Source: Opitutales bacterium (GTDB lineage: Bacteria; Verrucomicrobiota; Verrucomicrobiia; Opitutales; JABSRG01). From it: a DNA stretch of 37,925 bases. Positions within the stretch are counted from its first letter, which is position 1, and every line of letters starts with the position of its first letter. The stretch lies in the NCBI GenBank assembly GCA_028280845.1, contig JANQKZ010000048.1:1-37925 (forward strand), in the 5' to 3' direction. Position numbers and translations under genes: made by a program. Under the pieces are notes generated by a model, which was given only the letters and a program-made list of their open reading frames with translations, was not told the origin of the DNA and did not search any database. This document shows, in pieces, positions 16,611 through 23,398 of this stretch.

Positions 16611-17990
16611 CTATTCGACTTCAACGATGCCCACAGTATCCAAATCATAGTCAATATAGGTGTGGAATTCTCCCCGGTTCCAGAGAATCACGCGATATGG
16701 TCCCTCTCGAACAATCACTGGCCGTAAGTTTCTCACCGGTGAATTCTTGGTTACCGGTTCCCACTCAATGGAATGGATATTATCCTCAAGGCCAATTCGA
16801 GTCCTGTAGATCTCATGTTGGCCGCCAGAATCTACTCCCGTTCCGGGATCCACATCGGAAGATATCACGACCACACTGGGGTCTTTGGGGTCTAAGGCAA
16901 TGAGCCCTGTATAACTGGCTTCACGGTCGTAGAGGCACTTACCCGCAAAGGCCACCTCACGATCGATCCAGCGGGTTCCATCCCAGGACGCAATCCGAAA
17001 GCGATTATCCCGGTTACTTTTATAGACGGTGTAGGCCATGTGAGGATACCCCTTCCCATCTATGGCGATGGAACTGGTCCAGGCTGCGCCTTCCGCGCTC
17101 AAATGTCTTCCACGTCCGGCATTTCCGGTGCCTTGGTAAACCAGTTCCGCCTCACTGGGCAGAAGGGGCCCGTCGCTTTCCAGATCTTTAATCCATGTCC
17201 CATTTGCCTGATAATACCCTCCATCGCGAAATTCAAAATAATAGATACTGTTTCCATAGTTGCGGGGATGCGCATCGGTCACACTGACATAGATCGTGTC
17301 TTTCCCGTTATTCGCGTAGCGGGCATATGGTCGGTGCCTTCCTTCCACCTCACTTTTGAAGAAGTGGACCGGCTCCCCCCAGGTTTCCCCGTGGTCACTG
17401 GATACGACAAAGGTAGGATTATATTCAATACCCCGAAAAAAGAGATACAGGCGGTCCTCCTCACTCATCTCATACAAATTCATATAGGTCACCTTATCCT
17501 TCGGGTTTGTCATCACCCGCTCATGCAAGGTCTCCTCGCTCCACTGTAGGGGGTGCCCCGCTGTAGATATCCGTGAATGGTGAAAAGGCTCATCCCCATG
17601 TCGGGCATACACCGCTAAAACCCGATTATCCGGACGGGCGTAGAAGACCGGAGAATTGTGGTCATCGCGATCAAATTCCGGATGCAGGACCACGGCTCCC
17701 AACGCCTCATCCTTTTCCAGGTCGTAGACCCCTACCAGCGCTTCACCATTCCCATTCCCCCGGACCGACCCGATAAAGAGCTGTCCCTCATGGATGATCG
17801 CCCGCGGGTCCTGAAACCAGCACCACCCGCCATGTTCATGAAAAACCCGGAACCCGTGAGGGTCCAAATCGCGCCGATACGTCTTCCCCTCCTGGATTTC
17901 AAGTCCCTCGGATAGTAGCAAGCCAGGAGCGGCGGCCATCAGTAAGCCTGCGCTTTGAACCACAAATTTTGCAATTTCCAGATGTCTCAT
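16611..17990 (-). CDS. Secreted BNR_4-type beta-propeller (putative glycan lyase or hydrolase)
   Basis: The protein has about 459 residues from ATG 17990; an in-frame ATG at 18026 precedes it, but the signal peptide begins at 17990 (MRHLEIAKFVVQSAGLLMAA). The sequence is typical of the BNR_4 group: HGGWCWFQDPRAIIHEGQLF near the start, FDRDDHNSPVFYARPDNRVL with a conserved His, then repeating blades with Asp-box-like SSDHGETWG and SWDGTRWIDRE. BNR_4 proteins fold as beta-propellers, and relatives include ulvan lyases (PL24/PL25-like), but most are uncharacterised. Together with the sulfatase and fucosidase it suggests degradation of a sulfated algal glycan. Its chemistry cannot be assigned from sequence alone. 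Confidence 0.75.
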   Translation of the reverse strand: MRHLEIAKFVVQSAGLLMAAAPGLLLSEGLEIQEGKTYRRDLDPHGFRVFHEHGGWCWFQDPRAIIHEGQLFIGSVRGNGNGEALVGVYDLEKDEALGAVVLHPEFDRDDHNSPVFYARPDNRVLAVYARHGDEPFHHSRISTAGHPLQWSEETLHERVMTNPKDKVTYMNLYEMSEEDRLYLFFRGIEYNPTFVVSSDHGETWGEPVHFFKSEVEGRHRPYARYANNGKDTIYVSVTDAHPRNYGNSIYYFEFRDGGYYQANGTWIKDLESDGPLLPSEAELVYQGTGNAGRGRHLSAEGAAWTSSIAIDGKGYPHMAYTVYKSNRDNRFRIASWDGTRWIDREVAFAGKCLYDREASYTGLIALDPKDPSVVVISSDVDPGTGVDSGGQHEIYRTRIGLEDNIHSIEWEPVTKNSPVRNLRPVIVREGPYRVILWNRGEFHTYIDYDLDTVGIVEVE

Positions 17991-18064
17991 AATAGGGCTC
18001 CGGTAGAAGCAGTTATGGAGGGCCACACCTCGGAGCCAATCCTTTTCCTTTCCTCCAATGGATC

Positions 18065-18715
18065 TTATATCTGCTCTAAAACCGGCCCAATTGTGATTAA
18101 CAGGAGCGCCCCGAAGACGAAGGCCGCAAAACGATTCTGCTTATTGAGCGATTTCAGGATAATGGGCTCATCTATTCGCCCTTTGGAAACCCAACCCAGC
18201 AAGCAAATCCAGATGTTCCAGGAGACGGCTCCACAAAAGGTGCCGATGCCCATGTCAATCAAGCCAGACATCCCTCCCATCTGATACAGCATGGCAGTTG
18301 CGATCATATAGGCCAGGACCGTGGGCACGCGCATCGGCATCGTCACCAGGATGTAGAAGGATTGCTGAAATACCTGCCCACCCCCCTTGGGGATCCGAGT
18401 TCCCGGGGGCAGGTGGACGGAGGTCGCCCCATCCACCCAAAAGGACCGCCAACCCATGTAGGTCAGGATAATGATGGCAATCACCCGCAGGCCCATCCCA
18501 ATGATTTCCCAAAACGGAATGATCAGGAAAAAGCAATACCCCACCAACATGGCCAGGAAGGCCTGGCCCACCGCCAACCCGGCTCCAGCCATATTGGCAT
18601 AAGCCCAATTTCGCTTAAACCCTAACTGAACCATCCAAATGGTCGCCGGAGGGGTCACCACTGCAAGGATAAATCCCATGGCGAACCCCTTAAAAAAAAG
18701 AAATGGGTCAATCAT
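18065..18715 (-). CDS. LysE/RhtB-family exporter
   Basis: The 216-residue membrane protein has about six hydrophobic segments. It starts with FLFFKGFAMGFILAVVTPP and has an internal repeat-like organisation as in LysE translocators (ATIWMVQLGFKRNWAYANMAGAGLAVGQAF, seen around residues 25-54). LysE-family proteins export amino acids or small metabolites. It lies 74 bases upstream of the BNR gene on the same strand and could be cotranscribed. A direct role in glycan use is not evident. The short linker HLPPGTRIPKGG between the halves is ordinary. The substrate is unknown. Confidence 0.72.
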   Translation of the reverse strand: MIDPFLFFKGFAMGFILAVVTPPATIWMVQLGFKRNWAYANMAGAGLAVGQAFLAMLVGYCFFLIIPFWEIIGMGLRVIAIIILTYMGWRSFWVDGATSVHLPPGTRIPKGGGQVFQQSFYILVTMPMRVPTVLAYMIATAMLYQMGGMSGLIDMGIGTFCGAVSWNIWICLLGWVSKGRIDEPIILKSLNKQNRFAAFVFGALLLITIGPVLEQI

Positions 18716-18800
18716 GCTGGAACCTAAAAATGGTCATTTTCGTCGATTACTATGCAGTTCATTATTGGCCTTGGCCACGAATCAATCTCATAGTTTCAAT

Positions 18801-19058
18801 ATGTCTCATTCTTCCGCATCCGAGGGCCATCCCCCCGCAAAAATGCAAATGAAAGGTGAATCCCTTTCCGATACCCTCGGGAAAATTATCCATGAGTTTA
18901 ATGGAGAGCTGTTCCTGCTCCGAAGTTATGCGGATATGGCGGCCTCCCAAGCTGACGATCCCAACATGGTAAAAAAGCAGATGGAGAAGATCGAAGATCG
19001 TATCGAGCACCTGGTTTCCATCAGCCAACAGCTAAAGCAATTGCGAGATCGTCCGTAG
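18801..19058 (+). CDS. Stand-alone histidine phosphoacceptor (DHp/HisKA-like) protein
   Basis: The 85-residue protein was chosen from ATG 18801 because the frame upstream overlaps the divergent LysE gene. Residues 20-80 read as a two-helix hairpin. The core DTLGKIIHEFNGELFLL matches the H-box of hybrid kinases (usually HDFNNLL), with His31 at the phosphoacceptor position. A second helix follows (MVKKQMEKIEDRIEHLVSIS). No ATP-binding catalytic domain follows; the frame stops and the next 466 bases lack one. It could be a phosphotransfer protein, a dimerisation partner of a kinase encoded elsewhere, or a titrating domain. It is convergent with the sigma-54 regulator gene at 19525. No clear ribosome site is visible. 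Confidence 0.6.
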   Translation: MSHSSASEGHPPAKMQMKGESLSDTLGKIIHEFNGELFLLRSYADMAASQADDPNMVKKQMEKIEDRIEHLVSISQQLKQLRDRP

Positions 19059-19176
19059 TTGATGCCTGTAACACGAGTTTAAGGTCCTCAATTAGAGTAC
19101 TTTAGCCAACTTTTTCCCTTAAGCCGATTAGGCGGGGGCCGATTTATACGTCAAAGGAACGTATTCTTCTCCACCA

Positions 19177-19374
19177 ATGATATCACATCAATCGGAATAT
19201 CCACTACCGCCAGTCCATGGCGTCAACAGATCAGGTAGACCATCGCTTAGCCTCCAACAACGAGGATGTGCTCCCCTGGCTCACTACAGGAAACTGACCC
19301 GGGATCCATCTTATCCTTCACGGAAAGTCCTGGAATCCGTCGCCAGCCAGCTGATTCGGCAGCATAAGCTGTAG
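19177..19374 (+). CDS. Possible 65-residue protein ending inside a terminator
   Basis: An open frame of 65 codons runs from ATG 19177 to a TAG located in the loop of a strong intrinsic terminator (19366-19386). The product is basic, and its last part (RDPSYPSRKVLESVASQL) could form an amphipathic helix. I do not recognise it. AAAGGAA (19153-19159) lies 17 bases upstream, too far for a normal ribosome site. The terminator shows that something on the plus strand is transcribed here. Whether that is this frame, a small RNA or read-through from the DHp gene is open. Confidence 0.22.
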   Translation: MISHQSEYPLPPVHGVNRSGRPSLSLQQRGCAPLAHYRKLTRDPSYPSRKVLESVASQLIRQHKL

Positions 19375-19386
19375 AGCAGCTTTTTT
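19366..19386 (+). terminator. Intrinsic terminator
   Basis: The perfect 6-bp stem AAGCTG (19366-19371) / CAGCTT (19377-19382) has a five-base loop TAGAG, and the T-run covers 19381-19386. It reads on the plus strand and would end transcripts from the DHp gene or the small frame before it. Confidence 0.75.
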
Positions 19387-19399
19387 CATACCCGAAGTA

Positions 19400-19507
19400 T
19401 TGCAGGAGCCCGACTTGCAGGCGACCCCCATCTGATCCGGGTCGCTTGCAAAGCAAGCTCCACCTCATTTTACAAGCGGTAGAGGACCGCGAGCACGGGT
19501 AGTCCCG
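19400..19507. other. Hairpin-rich intergenic segment of unknown function
   Basis: Four short perfect stems lie within about 110 bases. GCGACCC (19421-19427) pairs with GGGTCGC (19439-19445). GCTTGC (19444-19449) pairs with GCAAGC (19453-19458). GCGGT (19476-19480) pairs with ACCGC (19486-19490). CGGG (19496-19499) pairs with CCCG (19504-19507). A direct repeat TTGCAGG occurs at 19400-19406 and 19415-19421. The first two stems share bases 19444-19445 and so could be alternative structures. It lies just beyond the regulator stop on the minus strand. It could be a terminator region, a structured RNA or a repeat element. I found no match to a known RNA family by eye. Confidence 0.35.
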
Positions 19508-19524
19508 AGATCACTAAGACCAGA

Positions 19525-20955
19525 TTACAACTTACCGGCTTTCCGCCAGCGGTACAGGGTAGTCGGGTGGATTCCCAGTTGAGCGGCTGTCCAGGTGAGA
19601 TCGTTTCCACTCTGGATCAAGAGATCTCGGGCCAACACCAGTTTTTCCTTTTTATTGAGGGGACCTGTCATGCCCATAAAAGGCTGCGAGGTGGACTGGA
19701 AGCCCGATGGGCTCACCCCTTGCTGGGGCCCGCCAAAGGGAGGTCGAGTGGTTCCGGTATGGGTGACCAAAGCCTGCCCGGGGAAATAAGCACTTCCTCC
19801 TGCCCCTTCAGGCGTCCCCGACTCCATCGCGGGCAGGGACCACCAGTCCGCACGCATGATGGGTCCGTCATAGTGAATCGCAAGTCGTTCGATGTTCTGC
19901 TTGAGTTCACGGACATTTCCAGGCCAATGATAAGCCTGAAATTTTTGAATGAGCTCCGGCTCCAGGGATTCGAAATTTTTGCCCATCCGAACCGAAGCCT
20001 CACGCAGAAAAACCAATGCCAGGTCGGGCACGTCGTCTGGTCGATGACGAAGGGGAGCCACATTCAGAATTACCTCGGAGAGCCGGTAGTATAAATCCAA
20101 TCGGAAACGCCCCCGCTCTGAGTCCGTCTTCAGGTCCCGGTTCGTGGCCGAAATGAGCCGAACATTTACTTTATAATCCCGGGTACTGCCTACCCTCCGC
20201 GCAGATCCGTTTTCCAGAAAGCGTAATAGCTTAGGCTGCAGCCCAATATCCATCTCCCCAATTTCGTCGAGAAAGAGGGTACCGCCATCAGCCTCCTCCA
20301 CCAGTCCGGGCTTCGTTTGGTTCGCCCCAGTAAAGGCTCCCTTTTCTGCCCCGAATAATTCCGACTCCATCAACTCCTTCGGGATGGCCGCACAATTGAC
20401 GATTACCATTTCCCCCCGCCCAAAGGCGCGCTGCGTGGCTTCCGCTACCCGCTCCTTACCCGTTCCCGATTCTCCCAGGATCAACACCGATGCGCTCGTT
20501 GGTCCAATTCGCTGGATCGACTCCCGTAAAGCCTTCATAGTCGATGACCGACCCACTAAGATTTCCTCACCAATGTCCACCTCGCTTCCGTAGAGCTGCC
20601 ACCACAAACTTTGGGCATTCGCCGCCTTCTGAATAGCCTCCAGGATCCGAGCCTCACTGTCGACTTGGTCAATGACATCAAAGGCCCCATCCCGGGCTGC
20701 TTGCACAATCCGGCGAGAGTCCAGCTGCTCTCCATACACGATATAATACCGACTGCTCCGCGCCAGGGAAACGCGCCATTCCCCCCATTTGGGATTCTCA
20801 ATGAGCTCATGCGGCACCATGTAGACCAGATCCGTCGTCCGACTGCTCAGGGCTTTGACCTTCCCCGGGGGTTCCACCTGGACCCGGACCCCCAAACTCT
20901 GCAAATCATGGACAAATACTACATTCTTGTCTTGGCTTAAACATGATACCCGCAT
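19525..20955 (-). CDS. Sigma-54 enhancer-binding transcriptional activator with degenerate receiver-like domain
   Basis: The 476-residue protein consists of an N-terminal alpha/beta domain (1-110), an AAA+ domain (about 130-365) and a C-terminal Fis-type helix-turn-helix (TWTAAQLGIHPTTLYRWRKA). Walker A is GESGTGKE (161-168), the sigma-54 contact loop GAFTGA is intact (206-211), and Walker B is TLFLDEIGE (226-234). The N-domain resembles a response-regulator receiver (TDLVYMVP at 41-48, GAFDVIDQ at 90-97). It has a hydrophobic residue (Met46/Val47) where the phosphorylated Asp should be, and Gln97 where the conserved Lys is expected. It is therefore unlikely to be phosphorylated in the usual way. 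A Gly/Pro/Thr-rich linker precedes the HTH. A perfect inverted repeat built on TGCATT lies 14 bases upstream of the start, and related motifs precede the PEP-CTERM genes. Confidence 0.9.
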   Translation of the reverse strand: MRVSCLSQDKNVVFVHDLQSLGVRVQVEPPGKVKALSSRTTDLVYMVPHELIENPKWGEWRVSLARSSRYYIVYGEQLDSRRIVQAARDGAFDVIDQVDSEARILEAIQKAANAQSLWWQLYGSEVDIGEEILVGRSSTMKALRESIQRIGPTSASVLILGESGTGKERVAEATQRAFGRGEMVIVNCAAIPKELMESELFGAEKGAFTGANQTKPGLVEEADGGTLFLDEIGEMDIGLQPKLLRFLENGSARRVGSTRDYKVNVRLISATNRDLKTDSERGRFRLDLYYRLSEVILNVAPLRHRPDDVPDLALVFLREASVRMGKNFESLEPELIQKFQAYHWPGNVRELKQNIERLAIHYDGPIMRADWWSLPAMESGTPEGAGGSAYFPGQALVTHTGTTRPPFGGPQQGVSPSGFQSTSQPFMGMTGPLNKKEKLVLARDLLIQSGNDLTWTAAQLGIHPTTLYRWRKAGKL

Positions 20956-20968
20956 TGCGCTTCAAGGT

Positions 20969-20990
20969 AATGCAATAAAATTGCATTGCA
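20969..20990. promoter_or_regulatory. Perfect 8-3-8 inverted repeat upstream of the sigma-54 regulator gene
   Basis: AATGCAAT (20969-20976), spacer AAA, ATTGCATT (20980-20987), continuing to give TGCATTGCA at 20982-20990. It lies 14-35 bases upstream of the regulator start codon (20955) and also in the gap to the divergent marC gene. A related CGCATTGCG overlaps the start codon. The position suits an autoregulatory operator. The same 9-mer occurs upstream of two PEP-CTERM genes, and with one change upstream of the third. Confidence 0.55.
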
Positions 20991-21071
20991 AGATTACATT
21001 AGCACCATTGGGCCCTTGCCCCTTCCCTTTATCTGCGATCCAATTCTCCTCCATTCTTCCTTTCCCTGCCC

Positions 21072-21710
21072 GTGCAACTCTCTGACCTTATCGCCTTCGC
21101 CATTTCCGTTCTCACGATTTTAAATCCTCTGGGGAATGCTACTTTGTTTGAGGGCATGGTGGCCGGACGCAGTGAAGCCGAGCGCAGGTCGATCATCCTG
21201 CGCAGCACCCTGGCCGTATGCGTGATCCTCGTGACTACGGTGTGGCTGGGGGAACAGCTGTTGAGTGCATTTGGTATTTCTATTGCCAGCCTGGAGGTAG
21301 CCGGAGGCCTTCTCATTGCCATGATAGCCCTTTCTATGGTTCACAGCTCCAAGAGTCAGATCCATTCAGTCGATGAAAAAATCCCTCGGCCGGAAGCCGC
21401 TGAGGATATCGCGATTGTTCCCCTGTCCATACCAATTATTGCCGGCCCCGGGGCCATTGCGACGGTCATGGTGGCCACCCAGAAATCCCAGGGATTGACC
21501 GCGAACCTGACGATGTCCCTGATTTGCATCGGGGGCGCCTGTTTCGTGGGCCTATCCCTGCTTGCCGCAGCGGCCCTGCAACGACTAATCGGCGCAAAGG
21601 GTATGGATGTGGTGGCCAAACTCATGGGCATGGTCCTCCTGGCCATCGCGGTAGGAATGATCGCGACAGGCGTGGGGACCCTCTTTCCCGGCCTTTTGGA
21701 TAAGGGATGA
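21072..21710 (+). CDS. MarC-family integral membrane protein
   Basis: The 212-residue protein starts at GTG 21072 and reads directly into the family N-terminus LIAFAISVLTILNPLGNATLF. Six hydrophobic segments are visible, including LEVAGGLLIAMIALSMV, and the signature PLSIPIIAGPGAIATVMV (about 117-134). MarC/UPF0056 proteins are inner-membrane proteins. The multiple-antibiotic-resistance link of the founding member has not held up, and the function is unknown. The gene is divergent from the sigma-54 regulator, sharing a 116-base gap that contains the inverted repeat at 20969. It ends 15 bases before the convergent proS stop. No ribosome site is obvious. Confidence 0.85.
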   Translation: MQLSDLIAFAISVLTILNPLGNATLFEGMVAGRSEAERRSIILRSTLAVCVILVTTVWLGEQLLSAFGISIASLEVAGGLLIAMIALSMVHSSKSQIHSVDEKIPRPEAAEDIAIVPLSIPIIAGPGAIATVMVATQKSQGLTANLTMSLICIGGACFVGLSLLAAAALQRLIGAKGMDVVAKLMGMVLLAIAVGMIATGVGTLFPGLLDKG

Positions 21711-21725
21711 GCGGAAGGCAATGGC

Positions 21726-23228
21726 CTAATAGGCTTTAGCGAACACCGTCAGCGGAGCGCTGGACTTACCCGTAAAGATGCAGGGTGCCGGCTCCCCTTG
21801 CTCCAGCGGGATGCAACGAGCGGTTACCTTGAGGTCGGACTGGAGGCGCTCCACCCACTCCGGGTCTTCATGGTAATGCGCCAGGGCAAAACCTGAATGC
21901 TCCTCTTTCTCAAAGAAAGCATACAGCTCCTCTTTCGAGACTACGGTTTGTGTGCGTTCCTTTTGAAATGCCAGGGCACGGGCAAACAGGGCATCATGGA
22001 TGGAATCCAGGATAGATTCAACCGTATCCACAAACTCACTACGCCTCAGGGAGTTTTTCTCTTTCGGTCCCTGATCCCGGCGCCCCATAAAGACGCTGTC
22101 CTTCTCCATATCTCGGGGCCCCACTTCCACTCGGAGGGGAATCCCCTTCTTGATCCAGCCCCAGGATTTCTCACCGCCGCGGATATCCCGGTCGTCAAGT
22201 TCCACACGCAGGGGAAGACCGAAGTATAGTTTCCCTTCCAGCTCAGTTTTCAACTTCGCGCAATAGTCCATGACTGCCTCACGTTGTTCCTCCTTGGGGA
22301 TAACCGGGAGGATTACCACATGGGAGGGGGCCACTCGGGGAGGACAGATAAAACCGTCGTCGTCGCCATGAGCCATAATTACTCCGCCGATCATGCGCGT
22401 CGACACACCCCAGGAAGTAGTCCAGGCATATTCCTCTCTACCCTCCGAGCCCAGGAACTTGATCTCGCTCGCCCTCGCAAAATTCTGGCCGAGGAAGTGG
22501 GAAGTCCCGGACTGCAGAGCTTTTCCATCCTGCATCATGGCCTCCATCGACAGGGTGTCGGTCGCTCCAGGGAAACGCTCGCTGGCCGTTTTCCGGCCAC
22601 GGATAACCGGGATGGCTAAGGCGCTTTCCACAAAGTCCGCATAGAGATGCAAAATCTTTTCGGTAAAAGCCACGGCCTCTTCCTGCGTAGCATGCACGGT
22701 ATGCCCCTCCTGCCAGAGAAACTCAGCCGTACGCAGGAATAGACGGGTCCTCATTTCCCAGCGAACCACGTTAGCCCATTGGTTGATAAGCAGCGGGAGA
22801 TCACGATAGCTCTGCACCCACTTGGAATAGACCTCCCCGATAATCGTCTCACTGGTCGGTCGTACAATCAGGGGCTCCTCCAGCGGACTCGCCGGCACCA
22901 GAGACCCATCAGCATCGGCTTCCAACCGGGAATGGGTCACCACGGCGCATTCCTTCGCAAAACCCTCGACGTGCTCCGCCTCCTTCTCCAGGTAGCTCTT
23001 AGGAATAAACAAAGGGAAGTACGCATTCCGGACTCCCACCTTTTTGAACTCCGTATCGAGCAGGTGCTGGATATTTTCCCAGAGGGCATACCCCCATGGC
23101 TTAATCACCATGCAGCCTCGAACAGGCGAATTTTCGGCTAATTCAGCGGCCTTCACCACCTGTTGATACCATTCCGGGTAGTTTTCTTCGCGCGTGGGAG
23201 AGATCGCAGTTTTTGGTTTTTGGGACAT
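21726..23228 (-). CDS. proS: Prolyl-tRNA synthetase, archaeal/eukaryal-type (ProS type 3)
   Basis: The 500-residue class II synthetase charges tRNA-Pro. The N-terminal NYPEWYQQVVKAAELAE, VRGCMVIKPWGYALWENIQ, LIVRPTSETIIGEVYSKW, the motif 2 loop VVRWEMRTRLFLRTAEFLWQ, and HGDDDGFICPPRVAP before the anticodon-binding domain are all characteristic. It lacks the large editing insertion of the common bacterial enzyme and has the archaeal-type C-terminal region. This form is found in several bacterial phyla including PVC members. It is followed on the same strand by nothing (marC is convergent). Its upstream gap to rny carries CTAAACC-type heptamers. Confidence 0.94.
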   Translation of the reverse strand: MSQKPKTAISPTREENYPEWYQQVVKAAELAENSPVRGCMVIKPWGYALWENIQHLLDTEFKKVGVRNAYFPLFIPKSYLEKEAEHVEGFAKECAVVTHSRLEADADGSLVPASPLEEPLIVRPTSETIIGEVYSKWVQSYRDLPLLINQWANVVRWEMRTRLFLRTAEFLWQEGHTVHATQEEAVAFTEKILHLYADFVESALAIPVIRGRKTASERFPGATDTLSMEAMMQDGKALQSGTSHFLGQNFARASEIKFLGSEGREEYAWTTSWGVSTRMIGGVIMAHGDDDGFICPPRVAPSHVVILPVIPKEEQREAVMDYCAKLKTELEGKLYFGLPLRVELDDRDIRGGEKSWGWIKKGIPLRVEVGPRDMEKDSVFMGRRDQGPKEKNSLRRSEFVDTVESILDSIHDALFARALAFQKERTQTVVSKEELYAFFEKEEHSGFALAHYHEDPEWVERLQSDLKVTARCIPLEQGEPAPCIFTGKSSAPLTVFAKAY

Positions 23229-23245
23229 AGCTAGTAGCCTTTGTG

Positions 23246-23280
23246 CTAAAACCTAAACTCTAAACCCTAAATCCTGAACA
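23246..23280 (+). repeat. Five tandem degenerate heptamers (CTAAAYC type) upstream of proS
   Basis: Consecutive 7-mers are CTAAAAC, CTAAACT, CTAAACC, CTAAATC and CTGAACA. They lie 18 bases upstream of the proS start codon on the opposite reading strand. Related units occur at 5617-5645 just before kdnA. The GGATTTAG complement of one unit recurs at 23369-23376. The function is unknown; they may be mere microsatellite drift. Confidence 0.5.
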
Positions 23281-23381
23281 AATTCAAAACCCAAAAATAA
23301 AAATGTCCTGAAACCGAGTTCCCGCCTGGGGCCTATGGATCTCGAGCTTGTCTAGATATTAGCGATTAGGATTTAGTATTT

Positions 23382-23398
23382 CCAACCCACCGGGTTGG
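23382..23398. other. Small hairpin at the rny stop codon
   Basis: CCAACCC (23382-23388), loop ACC, GGGTTGG (23392-23398) directly adjoins the rny stop. No T-run follows on the minus strand, so it is not a standard intrinsic terminator. It could be an mRNA 3' stabiliser or attenuator between rny and proS. Confidence 0.4.

Noticed and set aside
19381-19524. Possible tRNA or known riboswitch in the hairpin-rich gap
   Set aside because: No cloverleaf, T-loop or CCA pattern and no conserved riboswitch core could be recognised.
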